Shown: positions 45,612-55,528, numbered from the stretch's first letter. The stretch is DNA of 64,000 nucleotides from JAPPLB01 sp965206655 (GCA_965206655.1 CBDBKC010000023.1:8927-72926); one strand, 5' to 3'. A program made the numbers and translations. The notes: generated from the letters alone by a model not told the origin.

Positions 45612-46517
45612 CTACGGTTGCGCCACGGCCGGGGCGGCGCTTTCGGAGCCCGCCGCCGGCAGGCTGGCTATGGTGATCTCCGCCTTCAGGATCGCCGCAG
45701 CGTCGCGGCCGTTCGGCATCTTGAATCCGCCGCGGGCGATTGACTGGTCGAGCATACCGAGTGCTTCATCCGTCTTGCCCTGCTCTTTCAGCGCCTTGGC
45801 AACCTGGTAGAAAAGTTGCCCGGTCTGCTTACTCACTACTTGCAGAGCCTGCCGGTAGGCACCCTCGGCGGCGACCCAATCCGATCGCTTTGTCGCGACG
45901 GACCCCAACGCTTTGTGGACCTCCCCCATCAGATCCTTCTTTTGCATCAGCCAATCGTCATCGGTGAGCGCCTCCGGGTTTGGGTTTTCCGTCCGAGGAA
46001 TCACATCCAGTGCTCGTTTGGCGTATCCTTCCGCCTGACCCAGCTTCTCTTCCTTGTCGAGATCGTGCTCGCGCGTCCGCAGAGGGAGGACGTAAGCAAG
46101 CCCCAGAAGGGCGCCCCAATGCTCGGGATTCTCTTCCAATACCAATTCGGCGTAGGTGACCATGCCTTCGAAGTCATTCAACTGTTGATACCCCAACATC
46201 GTCAGATAGAGAGCGCCTTCCTTGTATTCGGAGTTCTTAAATTCGACTACGAGCTTCTCGCAGTATTTGACTCCCGCCGAGGGGACCTGGGGTGCTGTCG
46301 TGCAAGCCGTCCAGAGCACGGTCTCTCGGTAGCCGCTCCTCGGGTGGTTGTTCAGAAAGTTCTCGCACATATCAAGACGCGTATTCATGTCGGGCGCCCC
46401 CATACATGCGTTGATGTCGTCCGCCTCTTTCTGAGACTTCGGCCTCGGTGGATCCTGCGCCATGCCGGGCGCTGCCAATATCACGAACAATAAGAAGCAC
46501 AAACCTGCACGAATCAT
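45612..46517 (-). CDS. Exported tetratricopeptide-repeat protein
   Basis: The 301-residue product has a signal peptide (RAGLCFLLFVILAAPGMAQ) and at least four TPR-like helical pairs: YKEGALYLTMLGYQQLNDFE, VLEENPEHWGALLGLAYVLP, HKALGSVATKRSDWVAAEGAY and FYQVAKALKEQGKTDEAL. Such proteins serve as scaffolds; no partner is evident. ATG 46517 is chosen because GGAG lies 6 bases upstream. Another TPR-containing exported protein is encoded just upstream, so the two may share a transcript. Confidence 0.8.
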   Translation of the reverse strand: MIRAGLCFLLFVILAAPGMAQDPPRPKSQKEADDINACMGAPDMNTRLDMCENFLNNHPRSGYRETVLWTACTTAPQVPSAGVKYCEKLVVEFKNSEYKEGALYLTMLGYQQLNDFEGMVTYAELVLEENPEHWGALLGLAYVLPLRTREHDLDKEEKLGQAEGYAKRALDVIPRTENPNPEALTDDDWLMQKKDLMGEVHKALGSVATKRSDWVAAEGAYRQALQVVSKQTGQLFYQVAKALKEQGKTDEALGMLDQSIARGGFKMPNGRDAAAILKAEITIASLPAAGSESAAPAVAQP

Positions 46518-46592
46518 TCCCATCTCCTGTTGTAACCGGAGCCGCCTAGCAGGCCCCAATCTGTCCCTATTCTAGCGGCTTTGCGGACCGCG

Positions 46593-48125
46593 TCAACGGC
46601 CGTCCCGCGGCGATTCCTCTTCTTCATTTCCGCCGCCGGCGCCGAAAGGCTCTTTGAGCCCGCCTTCGGCCAACTCCCGGACACGAGGCGACGGGTCACC
46701 CGCATCGAGCGCCAACTGGTAGTGTTCCAGCGCCTGTTCACGGTTGCCGACGATGTCTTCGATCCGGGCGATGTAGACGTGCGACATGGCTCGAAGATAC
46801 GTGTCTTCCGACGAGTCGATGGCCCGCACGAAGTGCTCGCGCGCCAAATCCGGCTCGCCTTCAAAGGCCGCCACGCGACCCAGTCCGTATTCGGCCTGAC
46901 CGTGCTGCCCGCCGGCCTCCGCTAGCGCTTCTTCGAAGCCAGCCCGCGCTTCCTCCAACTGCTCGAGTCGGAACAACCCTTCGGCCCGGTTCAAGAGTTT
47001 GTCGAGCTTCGAAACTTTCGCCACGATCGGCTGCGAGGACGTCGTCGTGGGCGCCGACTGCACAAACTCGATATCCTGCAGCCGCTGAGCTTCACGTTTT
47101 AGGTTGATTCCTCGGATCATTTCCTTGTAGAAGCTCGGGAAGGGCTCGGGTTGCGCTTCGTACTCGGAAAGCTTCTCGAAGAAGTACGGCGTCAGAATGA
47201 AACCCTCTTTCAGGTACTGATCTACCCTGGCCTGCTTTTCCCTGTCGGGCACATCCGTCAATCTCACCTCCACCGCGTTCGCAAGAGACTTCGACACAAG
47301 CAATTGAAAGTTGTGTTTGTAGACTTCGTTGAGCGCCGGTGCGAACAACGCTAAGCGAGCCAGAACATCTTTCTTCCCGACGTCCGCCGCATTCCGTATC
47401 GACAGTCGATCGAGCAGGTGCATCAAGAACGATTGACGGATTTCATCCATGCGCAGCTTCTTTGAAACTTGCAGCACGACTCGAACCACTCCCCCGTAAC
47501 TGCGCGACATCACCTGGTTGGGTGCTCCCATCAACGAGAAGTAGATCTTGAAACTTTGCATCTCGCGGCTCGTCGGAGAAAATCGTAAGTAGGAGCCCGT
47601 CCTCAGCAGCAATTGAATCAGCGGTTCCTGATAGCGCGCGATCTCATTGTCGTAAGCCCCTTGATAGCGACTCCACAAGTTCTCGATGTCGGCTTCGCGA
47701 TAGAACTCCGTCAAAATAGGACTCAGCACTCTGAGGCGTCGCACCTCCGGCGGAATGTCCGTCGGTAAGCGGGCCCGAATCTCGAACGTCGGCGGCTCCC
47801 CGCAAAGCAGCGCGAACGCAATGTACTGAGAGAGGTTTTCCGCCGGGTCGTCCAGCAAGAACTGCCGGTAGAGATTCTTGAGCCGAGAGAGGCTCGATCC
47901 TTGGAAGCCCTTGAGGTCTTCGCGAACCACGCGCCGCAGCGGGTGGTCCGACGGCGATCCGAGCGCGTCGTCATAGCCGGCCATGTTGATCGCCGTGAGC
48001 ACCGTGAACATCCGAACATCAGCCACAAGCTGATCGCCATCGGTTTGCGCACGCAGCGCCGCACTGCCGTGCAACCAAAGCACAACAGTGAGGATGAGGA
48101 TCTTGGTGACGCGGGTCATAGCCAA
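46593..48125 (-). CDS. Exported protein with C-terminal TPR repeats
   Basis: The 510-residue product begins with a signal peptide (KILILTVVLWLHGSAALRAQ). Residues about 30-360 form a helical domain I do not recognise (DVRMFTVLTAINMAGYDDAL, TFEIRARLPTDIPPEVRRL). Residues about 370-490 carry TPR units (LLNRAEGLFRLEQLEEARAG, AEYGLGRVAAFEGEPDLARE, YIARIEDIVGNREQALEHYQ). The start may be codon 1 or the ATG two codons later. It lies 75 bases upstream of the next TPR gene on the same strand. I recall similar proteins from Acidobacteriota only. Confidence 0.8.
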   Translation of the reverse strand: MAMTRVTKILILTVVLWLHGSAALRAQTDGDQLVADVRMFTVLTAINMAGYDDALGSPSDHPLRRVVREDLKGFQGSSLSRLKNLYRQFLLDDPAENLSQYIAFALLCGEPPTFEIRARLPTDIPPEVRRLRVLSPILTEFYREADIENLWSRYQGAYDNEIARYQEPLIQLLLRTGSYLRFSPTSREMQSFKIYFSLMGAPNQVMSRSYGGVVRVVLQVSKKLRMDEIRQSFLMHLLDRLSIRNAADVGKKDVLARLALFAPALNEVYKHNFQLLVSKSLANAVEVRLTDVPDREKQARVDQYLKEGFILTPYFFEKLSEYEAQPEPFPSFYKEMIRGINLKREAQRLQDIEFVQSAPTTTSSQPIVAKVSKLDKLLNRAEGLFRLEQLEEARAGFEEALAEAGGQHGQAEYGLGRVAAFEGEPDLAREHFVRAIDSSEDTYLRAMSHVYIARIEDIVGNREQALEHYQLALDAGDPSPRVRELAEGGLKEPFGAGGGNEEEESPRDGR

Positions 48126-48231
48126 CAGGCCGGCTCAGAATCGAGCTATCGTCAGTCTAAGCGACAATCTCAGCGCAAGTCCAAGGGGTTAGGTTTCCAA
48201 CCGAACATCTGCGCAGGCCGCGGCGGAAGCC

Positions 48232-49518
48232 CTACAGCCAGCGTCTGAACGCGGCACGGCCCGCGTAAACCGCTTTGTCGCCAAGCTCGGCTTCGATCTC
48301 CAGCAGGCGGTTGTACTTCGCAATTCGTTCTCCGCGGCACGTCGAACCGGTCTTGATCTGTCCACTGCCCGTGGCGACCGCGAGATCGGCGATCGTCGTG
48401 TCCGATGTCTCACCGGAACGGTGCGAAATGATGTAGGTGTACTTGTTCGTTTTCGCGATCTCGATGCATTCGAGCGTTTCCGTCAACGTCCCGATCTGGT
48501 TGAGCTTGATCAAGATTGAGTTCGCCATCCCTTCCGCGATCCCCTGTTTGAAGATCGACGGATTCGTCACGAACAGATCGTCGCCTACAAGCTGCATCTT
48601 ATCCCCAAGCTTGGGCGTCGCCTTCTGCCACCCGGCGTGGTCTTCTTCCGAGAAAGCGTCCTCGACCGAGATCAGCGGATAGCTCTTCGCCCAGCTCGCC
48701 CACATCCTCCGCATCTGCACCGACGATTTACGGCTGCCATCCGATTGCGAGAACACGTACTCGCCCTTCTCGTAGAACTCGCTTGACGCTGCGTCGATTG
48801 CGATCGAGATCTGCTTGCCGGGCTTATACCCTGCCTTCTCGATCGCCCGGACCAGCAATTGCATCGGCTCTTTGTTGGACCTGAGGCGCGGCGCGAATCC
48901 GCCCTCATCCCCCACGGCCGTCGAATAGCCTTTTTTCGAGAGGATCGCCCTGAGCGAATGAAACGTTTCCGTCGCGGCCCTCAGGGCCTCGCTGAAGCGC
49001 TTGAAGCCGAGCGGAACCAGCATGAACTCTTGAATGTCGACATTATTGTCGGCGTGCTCGCCGCCATTGAGCACGTTAACCATCGGCACCGGCAGCGTGT
49101 AGCTTTCGGCGTCCGTGAGATGGCGGTACAGCGGAATCTGTTTCTCATTGGCCATCGCACGAGCTACGGCGAGTGAGACGCCGAGGATTGCGTTGGCGCC
49201 AATCCGGCCCTTGTTGGGCGTCCCGTCGAGGGCTTTTAGCTCTTCATCCAGGCGGACCTGATCATCCGCATTGAAGCCCTTGACGGCCTTGAGAATCTCA
49301 TTGTTCACGTGGCCTACGGCCCGCTGCACACCCTTGCCGAGATAGCGCTTCTGGGCGCGATCGCGAAGCTCGACTGCCTCGTTCATTCCGGTCGACGCGC
49401 CCGACGGAACGCGTGCCGATGCGCGAGCACCACTCTCGAGCGTTGCGGTTACTTGTACGGTCGGGTTGCCCCGTGAATCAAGGACTTCAAGTCCTTCTAA
49501 GTGACTGATTTTCGACAT
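48232..49518 (-). CDS. eno: Enolase
   Basis: The 428-residue glycolytic enzyme interconverts 2-phosphoglycerate and phosphoenolpyruvate. VLDSRGNPTVQV at the N-terminus, ARVPSGASTGMNEAVELRD, the VPMVNVLNGGEHADNN loop, GDEGGFAPRL, VSVEDAFSEED-type metal ligands (LISVEDAFSEEDHAGW), the lysine region SILIKLNQIGTLTETLECI and the SHRSGETSD signature are all present. GAAGGA precedes the ATG. In many bacteria ftsB lies beside eno; here ftsB is 6 kb away. Confidence 0.97.
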   Translation of the reverse strand: MSKISHLEGLEVLDSRGNPTVQVTATLESGARASARVPSGASTGMNEAVELRDRAQKRYLGKGVQRAVGHVNNEILKAVKGFNADDQVRLDEELKALDGTPNKGRIGANAILGVSLAVARAMANEKQIPLYRHLTDAESYTLPVPMVNVLNGGEHADNNVDIQEFMLVPLGFKRFSEALRAATETFHSLRAILSKKGYSTAVGDEGGFAPRLRSNKEPMQLLVRAIEKAGYKPGKQISIAIDAASSEFYEKGEYVFSQSDGSRKSSVQMRRMWASWAKSYPLISVEDAFSEEDHAGWQKATPKLGDKMQLVGDDLFVTNPSIFKQGIAEGMANSILIKLNQIGTLTETLECIEIAKTNKYTYIISHRSGETSDTTIADLAVATGSGQIKTGSTCRGERIAKYNRLLEIEAELGDKAVYAGRAAFRRWL

Positions 49519-49675
49519 TTTCCTTCGTTCTCGCCGCGATCTGTAGTGTGAAAATCCAGGTTAGCACGAGACCGTCTCAGTAGTGACGAACACTCGTGTT
49601 TGTCCTGGTTTCCGGGCCCCCCGCCCTGTAACAGGCGTCACAACTCAGCCACCTAGAATATTATGGCGGTGTTAT

Positions 49676-49687
49676 TATGTCGACATA
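49676..49687. promoter_or_regulatory. Perfect 12-bp palindrome upstream of vapB
   Basis: TATGTCGACATA is its own reverse complement and ends 3 bases before the vapB start codon. It overlaps a possible -10 box TATTAT (49673-49678). It is a good candidate for the VapB operator in autorepression. Confidence 0.55.
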
Positions 49688-49690
49688 GTT

Positions 49691-49927
49691 ATGCATCGAA
49701 CCACCGTCATGTTGCCCGAAGACTTGAAGGCTCGTGCCGTGCTCCGCGCGCGCGAGCGCGGGATTTCTCTCGGGGAATTGCTGCGCGAATGCTTGGCGGC
49801 AACGCTCCACGCGCCGGCTGGTGATGACAGGGTCGGCGACCCTCTCTTCGCGGACGCAGCGGTGTACGAAGGCGCCGCACCTTCCGATCTAGCGAAAGAT
49901 CACGACCGGTATCTTTACGACGAATGA
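49691..49927 (+). CDS. vapB: VapB-type antitoxin
   Basis: The 78-residue protein starts MHRTTVMLPEDLKARAVLRA, a ribbon-helix-helix DNA-binding domain, and ends with an acidic tail (VYEGAAPSDLAKDHDRYLYDE, in part) expected to wrap the toxin. It overlaps vapC by 4 bases (ATGA). Confidence 0.87.
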   Translation: MHRTTVMLPEDLKARAVLRARERGISLGELLRECLAATLHAPAGDDRVGDPLFADAAVYEGAAPSDLAKDHDRYLYDE

Positions 49928-50343
49928 TCTTTGTCGATACAGGCGCGCTGCTCGCACGCTTCGTCAAGCGTGATCAGTACCACCGCTCAGCACAACGCGC
50001 CTGGAAGAGACTCTCTCGATCGAACTGGGAGTGCTTTACCACTAACTTCGTTCTCGATGAGGCGTTTACTCTTATGGGACGCCGTACGAGTTACGATTTC
50101 GCGGCGGAGCGGGCGCTCGGCCTGCTCACCTCAAGCAATTTGGTCATCCTGCGCCCCGGCCCCGAAGACGAACTCCAGGCGGTCGCACTGTTTCGTAAGT
50201 TTGCGAACCAGCGGGTCAGCTACACCGATTGCATTTCGTTTGTCTTGATGAAGAGGCAGGGGCTGCGCCGGGCGTTCACGTTCGACCGTCACTTCGCCGA
50301 CGCGGGTTTTGAGATCTGGCCGTCGCTCCGTTCCCGTATCTAA
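49924..50343 (+). CDS. vapC: VapC-type PIN-domain ribonuclease toxin
   Basis: The 139-residue toxin has the PIN-domain acidic residues: D5 in IFVDTGALLARF, the glutamate of NFVLDEAFTLM, D in VSYTDCISFVLM and D in AFTFDRHFADAGF. These toxins usually cut tRNA or rRNA. The order vapB-vapC and the ATGA overlap are standard. Confidence 0.92.
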   Translation: MIFVDTGALLARFVKRDQYHRSAQRAWKRLSRSNWECFTTNFVLDEAFTLMGRRTSYDFAAERALGLLTSSNLVILRPGPEDELQAVALFRKFANQRVSYTDCISFVLMKRQGLRRAFTFDRHFADAGFEIWPSLRSRI

Positions 50344-50479
50344 CGGCGAACTCTCAGCTTCTCCTAAGGCCTGCGATGCGCCCCGACTGATTCGAGGGTG
50401 TCGGGCGATGTTCAAGGTCTACAATGGAGGCGCGTCGGTCAGAAGCCGCTTCAGTCGGGCCGCTTCGGTCGGGAGGGCT

Positions 50480-53400
50480 ATGAGCTTCGAGTGCTGTCCA
50501 GGTATGCGTTTGTTTTCGCGAATCGTTTGCGCCGTGCTGCTGGCCGCGGGCGTAGCGTGGTTCCTGACGATCGGTTCGGCGGCGGACGACGGGCCGCGGA
50601 CGTTTGATCTGAGTGATGGATCGAGCGAAACAGCCCGGTTCGCGGTCGAGAGCGCACAAGCGTACGGACTGTTGGTCTCTGTTCCGGACATCTCTGCTTT
50701 CGCGGAGAAAGACGCTCTGAAAATTACCTATCGTGACCCGGCGGGACGCGAGATCACGAAGCAACTGCATGCGGGCGACGGGGATCTTTACGCAATGGTT
50801 CGACCCGAAGAGGCGGGAACCTCGACGGTTGTTCTGGAAGGGACACGTATCGGCGGCGGAAGGTCGATCCAGCTAGAGGCGGAGCTCAAAGCGATCCCGG
50901 GGAGTGCGGTTGCCGGAGCGGATTTAGGGATTGCAACGCACACAGCATGGAGGGATGCTCAGCCGATCGAGTTGGGTTCGACCATCTACGCAAGCGCGGA
51001 CGATCGACCTTACATTCCTACGCTTGGTGCGGCTCGCGGGAAGTTCGAGCAGATGTTGGCCGGTATCCATTGGTACAAGTTCCAGCACAAGGGACCGGCC
51101 GAAAAGCTCGTCCACATCAACGTCGAAATGCTGGATCGCGATGTGCCGGTGGATGTCGCGTTGTTCACCGTAAAGGACGGCGAGCCTGTGGAGTACACCC
51201 GCGGGATTGAGCGGTTCGAGCCCGAGAAGTCGACGATTCTTCATGGGCTATACAAGTTTCAGGCGCGGGCCATTACGTCCGGAACCTATTACCTGCGCGT
51301 GATGGGGAATCACCCGGCCTACCAACTTCAAACCGAGCTCTACGACGTTCCGCCCTACGATAACGCGCAAAAAGCGATTCGCGTCGCAATGGACTACATC
51401 GTTCGCAAGGGCGATAGCTGGCATGCAAACGTTCCTCGACGAGGCGTGGTGGCGTTGCGGACCACGAACCCTGTGCAGGAGACGCGGCTCTGCATCGCCT
51501 GCCATCCGACGCACTTTTCGACGCGGAGCGAGATGATCGCCGTCGAAAACGGGTATCCCGTGCGAGCGCGGCCGAGCTTGCAGTTCTTGATCGAGAGGCT
51601 GTCGAACAATCCCCGGCCTCTCTACGGAAAGACGGATGCTTCATGGGCCCGGATGATCCACGCGCCGGGGAATGTGCTGAGCCGGCTGGCGTATATCGTC
51701 GACAAGTTCGACAAGCAGATCTCCGGCGAGCGGCGGGAGGAGCTGTACCGCGGGATTCGTGAGTTTATGGAACTCTACTGGCCCGGAGTTGCTACACCCC
51801 AGCCGGAATCGAACGGAAATCTGCCCCGTATCTCCGGTTACGAGGTGGCGCATCATAGCGGCGTTCTGTTCGAGCACTACTACAAGGCCACGGGTGATTC
51901 GAAATACAAGGCGCTACGGGAGCAAACCGAGCGGACTGCTTTGGCCGGCGAGTCGGCGGACATGCTGGATCTTTGCTGGCAGACGGTTGCGCTGGCCGAA
52001 CTCGGCGGAGAAAAATATCGCGACAAGATCGGCGAGAACGTCGAACGCATCTTCAGTCACCAAAAGCGCGATGGAAGCTGGGCGATGCCGTTCGCGATGG
52101 AGATTGTCGAATACGACTGGAGCAAGCACACGGTGAGAACGAAGAAGATCCCGCCGCGGCCCGGTGAAGACGGGCCCCGGACGTCGGAGTTTCAGACGTA
52201 TCACGCGATCTACGCGTTGGCGAAAGCCGGCGTGACGCTGGATGACCCGCGGCTTCAGAAGGCTGTGCGGTTCTGTCTCGCTCAGCAGACACCCTCGGGC
52301 GCCTGGCAGGGGTCGCCGGAGTATAAGAACTTCGACACGCCGTTTCGGGATACGCAGTACGCCATCATGGCGCTGTCGGAACTGTTTCCGGGTCCGAACG
52401 CGGGTGGCAAAAAAGGTTGGAACGCGGGCTTCCCCGAACCGCCCTCCGAGTTCGACAAGCGGGACGTTATGGCGACGCTGAAAGGCCTCGACCACCATTG
52501 GGACCGGCCTTCCGACGAGACCGCGGCGGCGATCCGCGAGCTGCTGAATTCGGAGCACGTACTGGTGCGGTTTCAGGCAGCCGTGGCTTTGGGCCGGTTC
52601 GCCGACGTTGCATCGATTGGGACGCTGGCCGAGCTGTTGGGGGATCGCAGCAAGGTTGTTCAACGCGCGGCGGCTTGGTCGCTGCGGCAGATCGGGTCGC
52701 GGCGTCCGGAAGTGCGAGCCCAGTTCGCGGCGGCGGTTCGAAGGGCGATGCGGTCTTCGGACGCACGTGTGCGTTGGGGGGCGGCGCGCATCTTTAATCA
52801 ACATTTCAAATACATCTCGGAAGAATGGAAGCTGGGGCGCGAGTTGGTGCGGATGGCCTGGCATGAGCCGGTTCCGGCGGTACAAATGCAGGCGCTGCAA
52901 GGGCTATACCAGTGGTGGTTCTGGGATCGGGACGTCGAGCACAAAAAGGAGATCGAGATCGCCCTGGCAAATGGATTGGGGCGCGAGAACCATCCCTGGG
53001 TGCGGCGGAACTTCATCGAGGCGTACTACAACACCCTTGACGACAACCTGCGCTATCTCTACAAGTCGTGGATGGTGCGGGTGAAGAACGATGAAGACCG
53101 CGAAGCCATCGGGACAGCTCACAAACAGAACGTCCGGGAGCAGGCGACGCGGTTCCGAGATGCCATGATCCGGGGGAATGAGCGGACACGGGACGGCTTG
53201 CTCCGTGTTTTCTTCACGCACGTCTTGCGTGAAGGGCTCGGCGATGTGGATTCACTCGCGGGTGCGGCACTACCCGAAACGGTAGCGGGGCCCTGGGTGA
53301 ACGGCTACAAATGGTTTGCGATTCACGACCCGCTGACCAGCGGAACCGGTAGGCGGGCGAAGACGGGAAACGATAGCGATCCGCCGACGTTCTACGAGGA

Positions 53401-54688
53401 TTCGTCACCCTTGATGAACGAGGCGCTGCTGACGACGCTTTCCGCCGAGACGCCTGAACTCGCCGAGGCCACGTTGCGCGCGATGCGATTCCTGAAGCCG
53501 TTTCGCATTGAAGTGAATCTGGCGGACCGGATGCTGGAGTTGGTGTCGAAACCGTCACTGGTTCGTGAGTCGGTTGCGAAGGAAGCGAAGAGTTTTCTCC
53601 CGGCGGCATCGCTCGATGATCCAACGATCGTTGCTCGCTTGGCCGGGATGCTGCGAGCAGGAGACCCGGTTTCGATAGATGTCGCGAGCGCAATTCTCAC
53701 TCACGGCAAGCAGAAATCTCTTGCTTCGAATGCCGAGTTGCAGGATGCGGTCGCGGCGGCTTTCGAGCAAGTGTCAACGGCCGAGGGGCGGCGGTTCGGA
53801 TCGCTGGCGGACCTGCTCGCGGTCATGCCCGACTTACACAGGAATGAAACGATCCTAGAAAGGGTGGCGACGGGCTTCGATGGCGAGGAGGATGCGCAGG
53901 CAGCGTCGTTGCGCTTTGTTCTAGGAGCGCCCGAGACGATGAAATTCGTCGCTCTGCGCCGGGCGTATGATCGACGTTTCGCCCAGGCATCGCCGGCGGA
54001 GCTAGGGGCCGCGCTGGAACTGGTTGGCCGGCTTGACTACAAGGGCGACAGATACGGGGCGGCGATGGATGAGATCCGCGAGTTGGTCTTGAAGGGAATG
54101 AAACACAATTCACCGAAGCTGCGAGCGGCGACACTGACATCGGTTCGCACCGTTGAGCCGCTGCAAGACGACGGAGAGGTTCGCGAAGAGCTGCGGAAGT
54201 TACTCACGGACGCCGATGTGGAGGTTCGCAATTCAGCCCTGGCCTTCAAAGCTTCGCTCGATGCGCGGGCGGGCCGCGAGGGGTACGACACCAGGCAACT
54301 ACTCGACTACGAGTATTTCAAGGTGCATGTACAGCCGATCTTGGCGAACAAGGGTGCGGACGGCTTGGCGTGCGTGAACTGCCATGCGAATCATACGATC
54401 TTCAAGCTTAACGAGCCGGATGAGTTCGGGGTTCTCGACGAGGCGAAGATTCGTGGCAACTATGCTTCCGCGATTGGCGTCGTGAACGTCGTCAATCCCG
54501 AAGGCAGCCTGCTGCTGAACAAGCCCACGTCGGATGAAGACGCCGCGGGTATCGGCAACAGCCAGCGATTCTCGCACGGCGGCGATTTGCGTTGGCCCGA
54601 ACGGGCGAATAGCCGCGAGTACCGGACGATTCTGCGGTGGATTCAGGGAGAGCGTTTGGGGTCGGCCCAAGCGGCCGGCGGGGAATAA
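50480..54688 (+). CDS. Giant exported protein: cyclase-like alpha barrel, HEAT repeats and two cytochrome c motifs
   Basis: The product is about 1,402 residues from ATG 50480 (GGGAGGG just upstream); a second ATG at 50504 gives a cleaner signal peptide (FSRIVCAVLLAAGVAWF). The N-terminal third is beta-rich and includes a heme motif, CIACH, near residue 337. A squalene-cyclase/prenyltransferase-like alpha-alpha barrel follows (AGESADMLDLCWQTVALAEL, SHQKRDGSWAMPF, FCLAQQTPSGAWQGSPEY, with QxxDGSW motifs). HEAT-like repeats come next (VLVRFQAAVALGRFADVASI, VVQRAAAWSLRQIGSRRPEV). The C-terminus has a second heme motif, CVNCH, near residue 1298. Function is unknown; the heme motifs and export suggest a periplasmic redox protein. 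It is read away from vapBC. Confidence 0.8.
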   Translation: MSFECCPGMRLFSRIVCAVLLAAGVAWFLTIGSAADDGPRTFDLSDGSSETARFAVESAQAYGLLVSVPDISAFAEKDALKITYRDPAGREITKQLHAGDGDLYAMVRPEEAGTSTVVLEGTRIGGGRSIQLEAELKAIPGSAVAGADLGIATHTAWRDAQPIELGSTIYASADDRPYIPTLGAARGKFEQMLAGIHWYKFQHKGPAEKLVHINVEMLDRDVPVDVALFTVKDGEPVEYTRGIERFEPEKSTILHGLYKFQARAITSGTYYLRVMGNHPAYQLQTELYDVPPYDNAQKAIRVAMDYIVRKGDSWHANVPRRGVVALRTTNPVQETRLCIACHPTHFSTRSEMIAVENGYPVRARPSLQFLIERLSNNPRPLYGKTDASWARMIHAPGNVLSRLAYIVDKFDKQISGERREELYRGIREFMELYWPGVATPQPESNGNLPRISGYEVAHHSGVLFEHYYKATGDSKYKALREQTERTALAGESADMLDLCWQTVALAELGGEKYRDKIGENVERIFSHQKRDGSWAMPFAMEIVEYDWSKHTVRTKKIPPRPGEDGPRTSEFQTYHAIYALAKAGVTLDDPRLQKAVRFCLAQQTPSGAWQGSPEYKNFDTPFRDTQYAIMALSELFPGPNAGGKKGWNAGFPEPPSEFDKRDVMATLKGLDHHWDRPSDETAAAIRELLNSEHVLVRFQAAVALGRFADVASIGTLAELLGDRSKVVQRAAAWSLRQIGSRRPEVRAQFAAAVRRAMRSSDARVRWGAARIFNQHFKYISEEWKLGRELVRMAWHEPVPAVQMQALQGLYQWWFWDRDVEHKKEIEIALANGLGRENHPWVRRNFIEAYYNTLDDNLRYLYKSWMVRVKNDEDREAIGTAHKQNVREQATRFRDAMIRGNERTRDGLLRVFFTHVLREGLGDVDSLAGAALPETVAGPWVNGYKWFAIHDPLTSGTGRRAKTGNDSDPPTFYEDSSPLMNEALLTTLSAETPELAEATLRAMRFLKPFRIEVNLADRMLELVSKPSLVRESVAKEAKSFLPAASLDDPTIVARLAGMLRAGDPVSIDVASAILTHGKQKSLASNAELQDAVAAAFEQVSTAEGRRFGSLADLLAVMPDLHRNETILERVATGFDGEEDAQAASLRFVLGAPETMKFVALRRAYDRRFAQASPAELGAALELVGRLDYKGDRYGAAMDEIRELVLKGMKHNSPKLRAATLTSVRTVEPLQDDGEVREELRKLLTDADVEVRNSALAFKASLDARAGREGYDTRQLLDYEYFKVHVQPILANKGADGLACVNCHANHTIFKLNEPDEFGVLDEAKIRGNYASAIGVVNVVNPEGSLLLNKPTSDEDAAGIGNSQRFSHGGDLRWPERANSREYRTILRWIQGERLGSAQAAGGE

Positions 54689-54721
54689 ACTCGGTCTTTC
54701 CGGTGCCAGAACGCGCCCCCG

Positions 54722-54751
54722 TTGCGGGCCGTTCGCACCACACCCTACAAT
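54722..54751 (+). promoter_or_regulatory. thiG promoter, possibly leaderless
   Basis: TTGCGG (54722-54727) and TACAAT (54746-54751) are 18 bases apart. The thiG ATG follows the -10 box by 6 bases, so transcription would start at or next to the start codon. Confidence 0.5.
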
Positions 54752-54757
54752 CGGATT

Positions 54758-55528
54758 ATGAGCTTGAAAATCACTGACCGCAAGTTTTCCTCGCGTCTGA
54801 TCGTGGGCACCGGGAAGTATCGAAGTTTCGAGCAGATGGCTCGCTGTCATGAACTGACCGGGACGGATTTCGTGACCGTGGCCGTGCGGCGGGTCAACCT
54901 GACGGACCGTTCGAAGGAATCATTGCTTGACCACATCGACCGCGACAAGATCTTTCTTTTGCCGAATACGGCCGGCTGCTACACCGCGGACGAGGCCATC
55001 CGGACAGCGCGCATGGCCCAGGAAGTGGGACTTTCGAACTGGGTGAAGCTCGAAGTGATTGGCGATCAGAAAACGCTGTTTCCCGACAACGCAGGGCTCT
55101 TGGAAGCGACGAAGGTGCTGGTAAAAGAAGGGTTCGTTGTGCTGCCCTACACGAACGACGATCTCATCTATGCCCGCAAGCTTGTGGATGCGGGGGCGGC
55201 GGCGGTCATGCCCTTGGCGGCGCCGATCGGGTCGGGGCTGGGCATTCAGAACCACAACAACCTACGCATTCTGCGGGAAATGATTACCGAGGTTCCGCTG
55301 ATCGTTGATGCCGGCGTGGGTACCGCGTCCGATGCCGCGGTCGCGATGGAGTTGGGGGCGGACGGTGTCCTTATGAACACAGCCATTGCCGAGGCGGAGG
55401 AACCGGAAAAGATGGCGCTGGCGATGAAGTTCGCGGTGGATGCGGGCCGGCTCGCCTACGAAGCCGGCCGGATGCCGATGCGTTCCTATGCTTCGGCCAG
55501 CAGTCCGTTGCAAGGCGTCGTGCGTTAA
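54758..55528 (+). CDS. thiG: Thiazole synthase
   Basis: The 256-residue TIM-barrel enzyme forms the thiazole phosphate of thiamine from deoxyxylulose phosphate, dehydroglycine and the ThiS thiocarboxylate. FSSRLIVGTGKY opens the protein, the Schiff-base lysine K97 lies in WVKLEVIGD, and PLIVDAGVGTASDAAVAMEL with GADGVLMNTAIAEAEEP forms the phosphate site. Other thi genes and a TPP riboswitch are absent. The stop lies 2 bases from the stop of the convergent ftsB. Confidence 0.95.
   Translation: MSLKITDRKFSSRLIVGTGKYRSFEQMARCHELTGTDFVTVAVRRVNLTDRSKESLLDHIDRDKIFLLPNTAGCYTADEAIRTARMAQEVGLSNWVKLEVIGDQKTLFPDNAGLLEATKVLVKEGFVVLPYTNDDLIYARKLVDAGAAAVMPLAAPIGSGLGIQNHNNLRILREMITEVPLIVDAGVGTASDAAVAMELGADGVLMNTAIAEAEEPEKMALAMKFAVDAGRLAYEAGRMPMRSYASASSPLQGVVR

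Noticed and set aside
54689..54757. TPP riboswitch upstream of thiG
   Set aside because: Only 69 bases separate the genes, and no CUGAGA-type thi-box core is visible.
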